The position numbers and the translations under genes were made by a program. A stretch of 64,000 bases of DNA from JACVRW01 sp963821275 (GTDB taxonomy: Bacteria; Actinomycetota; Thermoleophilia; Solirubrobacterales; Thermoleophilaceae). The stretch covers positions 1 through 64,000 of the forward strand of contig CAWGDF010000003.1 in assembly GCA_963821275.1 (NCBI GenBank), in the 5' to 3' direction. This document shows positions 45,820 through 55,600 of the stretch, in pieces; the stretch's first letter is position 1; every line of letters begins with the position of its first letter. Under the pieces are notes generated by a model. The model was not told the origin of the DNA. It did not search any database and saw only the letters and a program-made list of their open reading frames with translations.

Positions 45820-47337
45820 CTACCCAGCCGTCGGCACACCCCTGACGAACTCGAGCGCTCGCAGCGCCAGCCACAGCTGCACCACGTCCGCGGTGTTGCG
45901 CAGGTCCCGCCCGGTCAGCTGCTCGACCCGCCGCATCCGGTAGACCAGTGTCTGCTTGTGGACGTGCAGCAGCTCGGCCGAGCGCTGCCAGGAGCGGTTC
46001 TGCTCGAGGAAGACGCCCAGCGAGCCGAGCAGGTCCGTGCTGTGGAGGTCGTCGTAGTGCAGGATCGGCTCCAGCACGCGTTCCACCGCGATCTCCGCTT
46101 CTCCCAGGGTGCGGGGAAGGAACAGCGGGCTGCTCTCGCCATAGCGAACGAGCGGCTGGGCCAGGTTCTGGGCGGCGGTCTGGGCCCAGCTCGCCTCTCG
46201 CGCCGCGTCCGGAGCCCGATCCGGCCTGCGCAGCGGATCGCTGACGCCCAGGGCGACCTCGGGCCCCACCGCGCTCCGCAGGGCCGTGAGCGCTTCGTCG
46301 CCGCCCGGAACGGCCAACAGGCAGCGGCTCGGGTCCGACAGGATCAGGTGGGGCAGCCCGCGCTGGGCCAGCTCGTGGTGCAGGTTCCCCTCGTCGGCGC
46401 CGGAGGGGCTGGGCACAAAGGACACGAGGCGCGCACTCGCCGCGTCGATGCCGTGACCGGCGAGCCGCTCCTGCGCCGAGGCGGGCTCGAGGCGTCGCTC
46501 CAGCATGGCGGCGAGCAGCTCCGAGCCCTGGCGACGCTCGTGCTCGCGCTCGGCGGTGACGCGCTCGGCCTCCAGGGCGGCGATGTTCGCCGCGTGCTGC
46601 AGCAGCGCGAGGTCGGGCGTCTCGTCGCCGGATTGCATGGCCACGAGGGCCGTCGGGCGGGTGGTCGGGACATGGATCGCGAACGTCGCCAGGCCGTTGT
46701 GCCTCACGCGAAGGACACCCGGGAACACGCCGTGGCGCGCGCGGAGCTCGTCGATCAGCCGCTCTCCCAGGCCCGCCGGGGGAGCAGCGCCGGCCGTCAG
46801 CACCGGGAGGGCGGTGGTGCCGTCGAGTAGCACGAGCCGGCAGCGGAGGTGTTGGCCGAGCTCGTCCAGGAGGGCCGGTCCCACGCGGCCGGTCGACACC
46901 GCGTCGCGCAGGACCTCGTACAGCTGGACGGTGTCGATCAGCCGCTTGTGCTCCTCGTCCGAGTTCGCGTTCGCCACCGCGCGCGAGACCGCGACGAAGG
47001 GCACGTCGCGCGGGATGGCCAGCAGCGGAAAGTCGAGCTCGTCGGCCCGCTCCAGGAGGGCCGCGCTGAGCGGGGGAGCGTGCATGTCGTCACCGATGGC
47101 GAAGGCGCTCAGCCCGGCGCCGGCGAGCTGGTCGAGGAAGGACTCCTGCCCCTCGGCATCCGGAGGGACGTTGAGTCCGTTGGACATCAACAGGTCGCCG
47201 GGCTCCAGCCACTCGGTCGGGTCGGCGACGTCCGAGGTATGGGCCCAGGTCACGAGCCGCGCGCCACCGCCGGCGCCCGCGCGAAAGCTGATCTGGAGGA
47301 ACGGGATCGCGACGAGCTCGGCGACGGTGATGGCCAC
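45820..47337 (-). CDS. PucR-family transcriptional regulator
   Basis: The domains in the 505 residues are an N-terminal PucR (purine catabolism) sensor domain (about 10-130, VAELVAIPFLQISFRAGAGG), a middle GGDEF-like CdaR region, and a C-terminal PucR helix-turn-helix (about 430-495, SWQRSAELLHVHKQTLVYRM followed by RRVEQLTGRDLRN). PucR proteins respond to nitrogenous metabolites such as ureides. It is transcribed divergently from the DUF1989 operon with an inverted repeat between them, so it probably controls the operon and perhaps the 43.5-kb promoters. The start is GTG 47337. Confidence 0.9.
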   Translation of the reverse strand: MAITVAELVAIPFLQISFRAGAGGGARLVTWAHTSDVADPTEWLEPGDLLMSNGLNVPPDAEGQESFLDQLAGAGLSAFAIGDDMHAPPLSAALLERADELDFPLLAIPRDVPFVAVSRAVANANSDEEHKRLIDTVQLYEVLRDAVSTGRVGPALLDELGQHLRCRLVLLDGTTALPVLTAGAAPPAGLGERLIDELRARHGVFPGVLRVRHNGLATFAIHVPTTRPTALVAMQSGDETPDLALLQHAANIAALEAERVTAEREHERRQGSELLAAMLERRLEPASAQERLAGHGIDAASARLVSFVPSPSGADEGNLHHELAQRGLPHLILSDPSRCLLAVPGGDEALTALRSAVGPEVALGVSDPLRRPDRAPDAAREASWAQTAAQNLAQPLVRYGESSPLFLPRTLGEAEIAVERVLEPILHYDDLHSTDLLGSLGVFLEQNRSWQRSAELLHVHKQTLVYRMRRVEQLTGRDLRNTADVVQLWLALRALEFVRGVPTAG

Positions 47338-47372
47338 CGAAGCAATGTAGACCGACTTTGTCCCAGCGGCGT

Positions 47373-47417
47373 CAGACGATCGTACGAGCCGGCCAGGGCA
47401 CTCCTACCGATCGTCTG
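47373..47417. promoter_or_regulatory. Candidate PucR operators: 10-bp inverted repeat
   Basis: CAGACGATCG (47373-47382) and CGATCGTCTG (47408-47417) are exact inverted repeats 35 bp apart centre to centre. They lie in the 131-bp divergent region between pucR and the DUF1989 gene. The first half is part of the 13-mer that also occurs at 43575-43587. Confidence 0.6.
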
Positions 47418-47468
47418 GTTGTCAGGTGGTGGCGCCGGGCGGAAAACTCCGAGGCGGAGAGGAGGGCG

Positions 47469-48074
47469 ATGAAGACCACAGAGACCATTCACGTGCCGGC
47501 CCGCGAGGGCCGTGCAGTGACCGTGCCGAGCGGCACCGCGTTCCGGATCGTCGACGTAGAGGGCAGCCAGGTGGCCGACCTGTTCGCCTTCAACGCCGAG
47601 GACGTCGGCGAGCACCACAGCGCCATGCACACCCGCGCCGCCGTCAGCCGGCTCTTTCCCCGCCTGGGAGAGGCGTTCGTGACGAACCGCCGGCGCCCGA
47701 TCTTCACCCTGGAGGCGGACGACTCGCCGGGCGTGCACGACATGCTGATCGCCCCGTGCGACCCCGAGCGCTACCAGGGACTGGGAGTCGAGGAATGGCA
47801 CGCGTCCTGCCGGGAGAACCTGGAGCTGGCGATGCGCGACCTGGGGCACGACGACATCTGCGTTCCCGCGTCGATCAACCTGTTCATGAACATCCCGGTG
47901 GCGAGCGACAGCGGTCTCGGCTGGGATCCGGCGCCCACCGCGGCGGGCAACTCGATCACCTTCCGGGCGGCGATGGATTGCATCGTCGTGGCGTCGGCGT
48001 GCCCGCAGGACATCATCCCGATCAACGACCACAACCCGACGTCCGTCGCCATCGAGCTGCTGGACGCCGACTGA
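47469..48074 (+). CDS. DUF1989 (urea-carboxylase-associated) protein
   Basis: The 201-residue protein matches DUF1989: TETIHVPAREGRAVTVPSGT, FRIVDVEGSQVADLFAFNAE, MLIAPCDPERYQGLGVEEWH, PASINLFMNIPVAS and ACPQDIIPINDHNPTSVAIE. Paired DUF1989 proteins (CgdA/CgdB) are known as carboxyguanidine deiminase; single ones have other or unknown roles. Here only one is present and no urea/guanidine carboxylase is seen. GGAGAGGAGGG precedes the ATG. It heads an operon with the next ureohydrolase. Confidence 0.88.
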   Translation: MKTTETIHVPAREGRAVTVPSGTAFRIVDVEGSQVADLFAFNAEDVGEHHSAMHTRAAVSRLFPRLGEAFVTNRRRPIFTLEADDSPGVHDMLIAPCDPERYQGLGVEEWHASCRENLELAMRDLGHDDICVPASINLFMNIPVASDSGLGWDPAPTAAGNSITFRAAMDCIVVASACPQDIIPINDHNPTSVAIELLDAD

Positions 48075-48089
48075 GCGAGGGGAGCAGCG

Positions 48090-49077
48090 ATGGCCGCTGA
48101 CCAGGCGGGAGCACCGGCAGTCGACACCACGATGTGGACCTCTCTGCTCCACGCCGGGCTGGCGGGGTCGTTCCTGAAGCTTCCTCACGTGGCGCCCGAC
48201 GCCGACGCCCTTCGCGGCCACGGCGCCCGCGCCGCGATCTACGGGATCCCCTGGGACTCCACCTCGATCAGCCGCACTGGGGCGAACTACGGCCCGCGCG
48301 GGATCCGCGAGATATCGGGCCAGTTCCTGACCTACAACGCGACCTGGGACTTCGACCTGGTCGACGCCCTGAATCCGGTCGACTGTGGCGACTGCGACGT
48401 GGTGCTCGCCAACGCCGAGAAGACGTTCGCGCGGGCCGAGCGCGACATCGGGCAGATGCTGGCCGCGGGTGCGCTGCCGGCGACCCTCGGCGGCGACCAC
48501 TCGATCACCATCCCGGCCGTGCGGGCCGTCCGCCAGGCGGTGGCGAACCCCGGCCTCGTCCTGATCGACACCCACCTCGACACTGCCCTCGACGTCGGCG
48601 GCGAGGAGCTGAACCACTGCTGCCCGATCACGCAGGGCCGTGGACGCCGGGTTCGACCCGAAGAGGATCGCGCTGCTTGCGATCAGCGGCTGGATGAACC
48701 CGCGTACCGAGATCGCGTACTGCCGCGAGCACGGCATCACGGTGATCTGGCTCGAGGACATCTGGGAGCAGGGCGTTGCCGCCACGGTGTCGGCCGCGCT
48801 CGAGGTCGCCGGGAGCGGCAGCGACGGGATCTACCTGAGCGTGGACGTCGACTCGCTGGACGGCGCGTACGCGCCCGGGACCTGCGTCCCTACGCCCGGC
48901 GGGCTCACCTCGCGGGAGCTGCTCGAGCTCGTCAGGGGCGTCTCCCGCTCGGGCCTGGTGGGCCTCGACGTGGTCGAGACGGCGCCGAGCCTCGACGCCA
49001 GCTCGGTGACCGCGGCCATCGCCGGCCGCGTGATCATGGACGCCCTCGCGGCGCACGCCGGCGCGCTCGACGGCTGA
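48090..49077 (+). pseudogene. Ureohydrolase, copy C, one-base frameshift
   Basis: The first frame (48090 to about 48635) has IYGIPWDSTSISRTGANYGP, His137 in LGGDHSITIPAVRAV and Asp160/His162/Asp164 in LIDTHLDTALDVGG. Removing one G from the run at 48635-48637 joins it to QAVDAGFDPKRIALLAISGW and the final metal pair in LSVDVDSLDGAYAPGT, ending at 49077. The joined protein is about 328 residues. A single homopolymer indel suggests a functional gene with a sequence error. The ligand motif DTHLD differs from the other two ureohydrolases, so three different substrates are likely. The stop overlaps the next gene by one base (TGATG). Confidence 0.8.
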
Positions 49078-50747
49078 TGGCCGACCACGACCTGATCGTG
49101 GTCGGGGGCGGCCTGTCGGGCGGCCTCCCCGCCGCGGCCTACCTGCAGAAGGCCGGCCTCGACGTGTTGATCGTCGAGGCGAACTCCGAGCTCGGCTCCT
49201 TCTGCTGCACCCACGAGACCTGGGCCCAGACCCTCGACAGTCCGCACGTCGGCGTGAGCTTTGCCGGCAACTCGCCGGTGATCGAGGACCTGGAGCTGGA
49301 GCAGTACGGCTTCCGCTTCAAGGCGAGCCCCGTGATCCTGGCCACCACGTTCCCGGACGGCACCAACTGCCTCATCTGCCAGGAGCCCGAGCGGACCGCC
49401 CAGAACTTCGCGCAGCACTCCCCGGCGGACGGCGAGCGGATGCTGGGCATCCAGGAGCGCGTCCACGAGACGCTGGTGGAGTTCAACGAGCTGTGCTCGT
49501 ACACGCCGCACCCGGACCCGTCCAAGCTCGACCGCATCTTCGAGATCTGCGCCTACGCCATGGGCTTCAGCGTGGACGAGATGTCGGAGATGAGCGGACC
49601 CGAGCTGTGCGAGCGCACCTTCGAGTCGGACGCCTGCCGGCAGATCCTCATGACGCCGGTCGCGTTCTGGGAGCACGGGGCGCCGTTCGCCCGCGGCCAG
49701 GGCGCCTACGGGGTGACCTTCGCCCTCTACTACACGACCGGGATCGGCGTGGGCGGCAACGAGATCCAGGTGGACGCCCTCAGCGAGTGCTTCCTCGCCC
49801 ACGGGGGCAGCGTCCTCACCAACTCGACGGTCGAGCGGATCGTGGTGGAGGACGGTCGCGCGACCGGCGTCGTACTGGGCGAGCGCTCGCTGCGGCCCGG
49901 TGCCCACATCGAGGCCCGCCTCGGCGTGCTCTCCAACGCCGGCGTGCCCGAGACCCTGCGCCTGGTCGGGGAGGACACGATCGCGGCAGCGGACGCGCGG
50001 CTGGCCGCGAAGATGCGGCACTGGAAGATGGGGCTGCGGGGCTCGCACGTGACCTCGTGGCTGCTCGATCGCCGCATCGACTGGGGCTCGTCGGCGTTCG
50101 ACCCGCTCATCAACGAGGCGATCCTGGTCTACCGCGCCTTCGACTCCTGGGAGGGGACCAAGCGCTACATGGTGGACATGCTCGGCAACGACACCTGGAA
50201 GGCCGCCGGGCAGCTGATGGAGTTCACCTACTACGCCCCCGCGGACCCGAACAGCGTCTCGCCCGAGGGCCACAACATCCTGCGGGCCGAGGAGTGCTTC
50301 CCCTATCCGCTGCACGGCCTGGGCGGGCCCGAGGCCTGGGACGGCGAGATCCGCCACGAGCTGCTGCGGGCCCGGAACGAGACCATGGGCCGCCTGGTCG
50401 GTGGCTGGGACGAGATGGTGCTCGACCAGTACGAGTGGACGCCGCTCGACAACTGGCGGCTCAATCGCGCGGCGAGGTTCGGCCAGGTGGTGGGCGGCGA
50501 CTTCAGCGAGGACCAGTGGATCCTCGACCGCATGCCGTACCGCATGCCGCTGGGCGGGCTCTACATGTCCAACGGCGTCTGGCCGGTGGGGCTGAGCTGG
50601 ATGGCGGCCGGCTACAACGCGGCCCAGACCATCGCCGGCGACGCCGGGGTGCGCGAGCAACCGTGGTGGAACGCGCGGCCCTGCGAGTGGTACCTGCGCA
50701 ACCTCGACCGCCTCGTGGAGGCGTCCGGAGCCACGGCCGGGCGGTGA
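49077..50747 (+). CDS. CrtI/PYROXD2-like FAD oxidoreductase 1
   Basis: The 556-residue flavoprotein has the dinucleotide-binding motif LIVVGGGLSGGLPAAAYLQK followed by LDVLIVEANSELGS, a central GGNEIQVDALSECFLAHGGS (the GG-x-x-x-L pattern of phytoene-desaturase-like enzymes), and the C-terminal FAD motif LYMSNGVWPVGLSWMAAGYN. No membrane helix or signal is seen. It likely oxidises a C-N or C-C bond of a small organic molecule. It is translationally coupled to ureohydrolase C and to the second oxidoreductase. Confidence 0.85.
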   Translation: MADHDLIVVGGGLSGGLPAAAYLQKAGLDVLIVEANSELGSFCCTHETWAQTLDSPHVGVSFAGNSPVIEDLELEQYGFRFKASPVILATTFPDGTNCLICQEPERTAQNFAQHSPADGERMLGIQERVHETLVEFNELCSYTPHPDPSKLDRIFEICAYAMGFSVDEMSEMSGPELCERTFESDACRQILMTPVAFWEHGAPFARGQGAYGVTFALYYTTGIGVGGNEIQVDALSECFLAHGGSVLTNSTVERIVVEDGRATGVVLGERSLRPGAHIEARLGVLSNAGVPETLRLVGEDTIAAADARLAAKMRHWKMGLRGSHVTSWLLDRRIDWGSSAFDPLINEAILVYRAFDSWEGTKRYMVDMLGNDTWKAAGQLMEFTYYAPADPNSVSPEGHNILRAEECFPYPLHGLGGPEAWDGEIRHELLRARNETMGRLVGGWDEMVLDQYEWTPLDNWRLNRAARFGQVVGGDFSEDQWILDRMPYRMPLGGLYMSNGVWPVGLSWMAAGYNAAQTIAGDAGVREQPWWNARPCEWYLRNLDRLVEASGATAGR

Positions 50748-52651
50748 GCGTGACGGACGGCGGCTACGACGTGGCCATCGTCGGGGCCGGGCCGAACGGA
50801 CTCACCGCCGCCGCCTACCTGGCGCGGGCCGGCGCCCGCGTCGTCGTGCTGGAGAAGCGCTTCGAGCGTGGCGGGACGCTCGCCACCGACGACTACTCCA
50901 CTCCCTTCCAGTACAACCTCGCCCAGTTCCAGCTGCCCTTGGGGCGGGAGCTGCCCCCGTACAGCGACCTGGGCCTCGAGCAGCTCGGGGTGAGCTTCGC
51001 CGAGCCGGCGCAGGCCTTCTCGGCCCGGACCGAGCCGGACGGGCCGGAGCTGGCGGTCGGAAGGGGTGGCCGGGGCCTGGGGGCCGAGATCGAGGAGATG
51101 CTGGCCGCCGCCTCGGGCGCGATCGCTCCGCTGCTCTACCGGCCGCCGGCCACCGAGGAGGACGCGCGGGCGCAGCTGCCCGTGGCCCTGCGGGACGCCG
51201 CGCTGGCGCTGTCGGAGGCCAGCCCGCGGTCGCTCTCCGAGCGGGCGCAGGACCCGCGCGCCGCGATCGTCCTGCGTTACGCCTGCGGCCTGGCCGGGTT
51301 CACCGAAGCGGACGCTCCCCTGGGGCTGATCGGCGCGTTCTGCGTCGCGCGGCAGTTCAGCCCGGCGATCGTGGTGGGGGGCTCCAAGAACCTCGCCAAC
51401 GCGATGATGCGGGTCGCGGCCGGCGCCGGCGCCCGCGGGTGGGTGTGCTCCGAGGTCCGCCGGGTCGAGCGGGCGGCCGAGGGCTGGCGCGTGCACACAT
51501 TGGACGGCCGTGTGCTGCGGGCCGGTGCGGTCGTGTCCACGCTCGACCCGCGCGCCACCTTCGCCGGGCTCCTGGCCGGCGAGCCCGCGGCGGCGGAGCT
51601 GCGTGAGGCCGCCGAGCGCTGGGTCGTCGACCCCACCGGTCCCTTCACGGCGCACTACGGCATCAGGGGAGAGCCGCCCGCGGGCGAGGCGCTGAACCGC
51701 ATCTTCGGCTTCCGGGACGCCGGCGAGGTGGGCCGGCACTTCGAGGACGCGGCTCGCGGACGGCTCCCGGACACGGTGGCCGGCCACCTCACGTGCGTGA
51801 GCGCCCACGACCCCTTGCAGGCCTCGCCCGGGCCGTACGGACCCCTGCATACGCTCCGCCTCCAGACGCCCGCGCCCTACGCGCTCGGGGACGGCGGCTG
51901 GGACCGCTTCCGCACCGACTACCGGCGCACGTGCTGGGAGGCGGTCGTCGAGCACTTCCCCGAACTCCGCTCCGCGCGCCTGCTGTTTCAGTTCTGCGAC
52001 ACGCCCCTGGACCTCGAGCGTCGCTTCTCGACCACGCGGCACGGTTCCATCCGGCAGGGGGCGCTGACCCCCGAGCAGACGCTCGCGGGGCGTCCGGATC
52101 CCTCATGCTCCAGCGGCCGCACCCCGGTCGATGCGTTCTACCTGGCCGGGGGATCCGTACACCCCGGCGTGCCCGGCTCGCTGGCCGGCGGCTACAACGC
52201 CGCCGCCCTGGTGGCCGCGGACCTCGGCCTGGAGCGCTGGTGGCCGGAGCTGCCGTCCGAGGCTCCCGCCCTCGGGGGTGTGGCCCCCCAAAGCTGGTCA
52301 TGTGCGCAACGACTGAGACTGCTGCTCGCACGTGCCGTGGTGGGTGGCCTCTTCGTTGGCCATGGAGCGCAGAAGCAAGGGACCGTGGGTGACCGAGCGC
52401 GGCTACGAGTACAACCTCGTTCTGCGCGCCGCGCCCGGCAAGTGGCGGGCCGCAGCGTCTTGCCGGGTCCCCGCGCCTGTTCTACGGTGGCCCTTGCCGA
52501 TTCGCACGCACTGGCATGGACTTCCGCATACTTGGCCCGCTCGAGGTCCTCGACGAGGGCCGATCGGTCACTCTCGGTGGCAGCAAGCAGCGGGCGCTGT
52601 TGGCGCTGCTGCTGGTGCACGCCAACGAGACGCTCACGACTGAGCGGCTGA
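50744..52651 (+). CDS. CrtI/PYROXD2-like FAD oxidoreductase 2, with abnormal 3' extension
   Basis: GTG 50744 overlaps the previous stop. VAIVGAGPNGLTAAAYLARA, VVVLEKRFERGGTLATDDYS, the central GGSKNLANAMMRVAAGAGAR and the C-terminal FYLAGGSVHPGVPGSLAGGY with NAAALVAADLG show a complete phytoene-desaturase-like enzyme ending near 52250 (about 500 residues). The frame then runs on, without a stop, through a DoxX-like fragment and into the next gene's start to 52651. The last 130 codons are probably not native protein, the original stop having been lost. It may work as a pair with oxidoreductase 1. Confidence 0.8.
   Translation: MSVTDGGYDVAIVGAGPNGLTAAAYLARAGARVVVLEKRFERGGTLATDDYSTPFQYNLAQFQLPLGRELPPYSDLGLEQLGVSFAEPAQAFSARTEPDGPELAVGRGGRGLGAEIEEMLAAASGAIAPLLYRPPATEEDARAQLPVALRDAALALSEASPRSLSERAQDPRAAIVLRYACGLAGFTEADAPLGLIGAFCVARQFSPAIVVGGSKNLANAMMRVAAGAGARGWVCSEVRRVERAAEGWRVHTLDGRVLRAGAVVSTLDPRATFAGLLAGEPAAAELREAAERWVVDPTGPFTAHYGIRGEPPAGEALNRIFGFRDAGEVGRHFEDAARGRLPDTVAGHLTCVSAHDPLQASPGPYGPLHTLRLQTPAPYALGDGGWDRFRTDYRRTCWEAVVEHFPELRSARLLFQFCDTPLDLERRFSTTRHGSIRQGALTPEQTLAGRPDPSCSSGRTPVDAFYLAGGSVHPGVPGSLAGGYNAAALVAADLGLERWWPELPSEAPALGGVAPQSWSCAQRLRLLLARAVVGGLFVGHGAQKQGTVGDRARLRVQPRSARRARQVAGRSVLPGPRACSTVALADSHALAWTSAYLARSRSSTRADRSLSVAASSGRCWRCCWCTPTRRSRLSG
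52305..52450 (+). pseudogene. DoxX-family membrane protein remnant
   Basis: LRLLLARAVVGGLFVGHGAQ followed by K is the N-terminus of DoxX proteins (52311-52375), in the same frame as the preceding oxidoreductase. In another frame, GPWVTERGYEYNLVLRAA (52380-52435) is the usual DoxX C-terminal segment. The middle (roughly 80 residues) is missing, so it is a deletion remnant. Confidence 0.55.
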
Positions 52652-55600
52652 TCGACGAGCTCTGGGGCGACGACCCGCCGGCGAACGCCGCGAAGACCGT
52701 GCAGGTCCATGTCTCGCGGCTGCGCAAGGCGCTTGCGGCCGACGCCGCCGGCGGGCCGGTGGTGACGCGTGAGGGCGGCTACGAGCTGGATCTCGATCCC
52801 GAGCAGCTCGACTCCCAGCGGTTCGAGACCCTGGTCGCCGAGGGACGGAGCGAGGTGGAAGCGGGGCGACCGCAGAGCGCCCTGGCGGCGCTCGAGCCGG
52901 CGCTGTCGCTGTGGCGAGGGTCTCCGCTCACCGATCTGGCGTACGAGCCGTTCGCCCAGGCCGAGATCGCGCGTCTCGAGGACCTCCGCCTGCGTGCGCT
53001 GGAGCACCTGATCGAGGCCAAGCTGGCGCTGGGCGGCCACGCCGAGGTGATCGCCCAGCTGCAGGCGCTCATCGCCGAGCACCCCTACCGCGAGAACCTG
53101 CGGGCGCAGCTGATGCTCGCCCTCTACCGCTGCGACCGCCAGGCGGACGCGCTGCAGGCCTACCAGTCTGCGCGCCAGCAGCTCGTCGGCGAGCTGGGGA
53201 TCGAGCCGAGCGAGCGCCTGCGCGAGCTCGAGGGCGCGATCCTGTCCCACGACCCGGCGCTGGAGCCCCCGGCGGCTCCCCAGGGGCGCGACGGGACTGC
53301 CGCCCCCAGGGACCCGGCGCCCGAGGTCCTCGACCCCGCACGCAAACGGGATCGCAACATGCGCCGCGTTCTGCTCGCCGGCGGCGTGCTGCTTGCCGGC
53401 GCGGCCGCGGTCGCGGCTGCGTTCGTCGTGCTCGGAGAAGGGGGCGCGGTCGGCGGGCTCGCAAAGGTCGAACCGGACTCGGTGGCCGTCTTGGATCCGG
53501 GCTCGAATCGGATCGACGGTGAGGTGGCGATCCCGGGACAACCCTCGCTCGTCGCCGCAGACGCCCGCTCGGTCTGGGTGGCCAGCGACACCAGCCGCAC
53601 GATCTCGAGGATCGACGGTCGCTCGCTCTCGGTCACCAAGGTCGTTGCGGTCAACGCCACTCCGGGCGACCTCGCCGCCACCAGCGACGCGGTCTGGCTG
53701 CTGGACGCCGAGCGGCCCGCTCTCGTGAAGGTGGACGCCGCGTACGGGTCCGTTACCAAGCGGATCCCGCTCCCCGCCGGCCGAGGGGGCGGGGGCGTGG
53801 ACGTCGGGCACGGTGCGGTGTGGGTCGCCAACCGGACGACACGCCTGCTGAAGCTCGACCCCGAGGACGGGAGCGTCATCGCGACGTTCGATCTGGGGCG
53901 GCCGATAGACGACGTGGCGGCCGGCGCCGGCGCCGTCTGGGCGATCAGCGGGAAGGAGGCGAGCGCGCTCGAGATCGATCCGGCGAGCGGCTCGGTCCGC
54001 GCCCGCATCCCGATCACGAGCCGGCCCGGCTCGACCCGACCCGTGCCCCTCGCGGTCACCGCCGGCGAAGACTCGGTCTGGGTCCTGAACGGCAACACAC
54101 CTAGCGTGACGCGGATCGACCCGCAGCTCTCAGCCGTGACCGCGACGACCCCGCTCGGCGTCGCCAGCAACCCGACCGCGATCGCGACCGGAGCCGGCGC
54201 GGTGTGGGTCCCGCTGAGCGGCGACGGAACGGTGGCGAGAGTCCACCCTCGCACCGCCGCCGTTCGCTCAATTCGCCTCGGTGGCGCTCCCACCGGGGTG
54301 GCGGTGAGCCCGGGACGGGTGTGGACCTCCGTGCAGCCCGGTTTTCGCGGGGGACTCGCCCAAGGACGAACGCTCCGGGTGCCGGGAGCGATCTCGGAGC
54401 CGTTCTGCTCCCCGGTCGAGTTCGCGGAGAAGGGCACGCCGCGGTTCCTGATCGCCTCTGACTTCCCCCTGCAGGGCGGGTCGGGCTCCTTCTCCCCGGC
54501 GCTGCAGTTCCCCGACGCCGTTCGCTTCGTGCTCGCCCGGCGAGACTTCAGGGCGGGCAGCTACAGCGTCGGCTACCAGTCGTGCGACGACTCGGCGGTG
54601 GTGCGGGACAGGCCCTACAACTGGACGCCCGCGACCTGCCGCAGGAACGCGCGCGCCTTTGCCGATACAGCCATGGTGCTCGGGGTCATCGGCCCCTTCG
54701 ACTCGGCGTGCGCCGCCATCCAGATCCCCGTTCTCAACCGAGCCCGGGGCGGCCCGCTCGCTGAGATCAGCGGCTCGACGACGCTGGTCGGACTTACTCA
54801 CGAGGGCCCAGGCAGTCTCCCCCGGGAGCCCGAGGCCTACTACCCGCGAGGCGTCCGCAACTTCGCGAGGGTCATTGCCACGGACGACGTCCAAGGGGCG
54901 GCCGGCGCTCTGATGGCCAAGCGGCTCGGTGTCAGCAGGCTGTACGTCCTGGATGACGCGACGGCCTACGGAGTCGCAATCGCCGCCAGCGTCCGGGAGA
55001 CCGCGACGGAGCTCGGGATGATGATCGCCGGGTCGGGGGAGTGGGACCATGACGAGCGCCGCTTCACGCGGCTGGCCGAGAAGATCGAGAGGTCCGGGGC
55101 CGACGGAGTGTTCCTCGGCGGGATCCTGGACCCTGCTGGGCCCACCCCCGTCCGAGATCTGCGCGCGGTCCTCGGGCGGCGTGTGCAGATCCTGGCGCCG
55201 GACGGCTTCAGCGACTTCGACGCGCTCACTCGGGACACGGGCCCGGCCGGCGAGGGGGTGATCGTCAGCGTCCCCATCGTGCCGCCCGCCCGCCTCCCCG
55301 CTTCAGGGCGCCGGTTCGTGCGCGCCTTCGAGCGGGCTATCGGCAGGCGGGCGGACCACTTCTCGATCACCGCCGCTCAGGCCACCGACGCGCTCCTCGA
55401 CGCGATAGCGGCCTCCGACGGAACGCGGGCCTCGGTCACCCGAAACCTCTTGCGGGTCCGCGTGAGGAACGGCATCCTCGGCAGCTTCGAGTTCGACGCG
55501 AACGGCGACACCACCGGTGGCGGGGTGACGATGTACCGCATCGAACAGGGCGAGCCGAGGATTCTCGACGTGATCACGGCGCCCGGAAGGCTGGTGCCTG

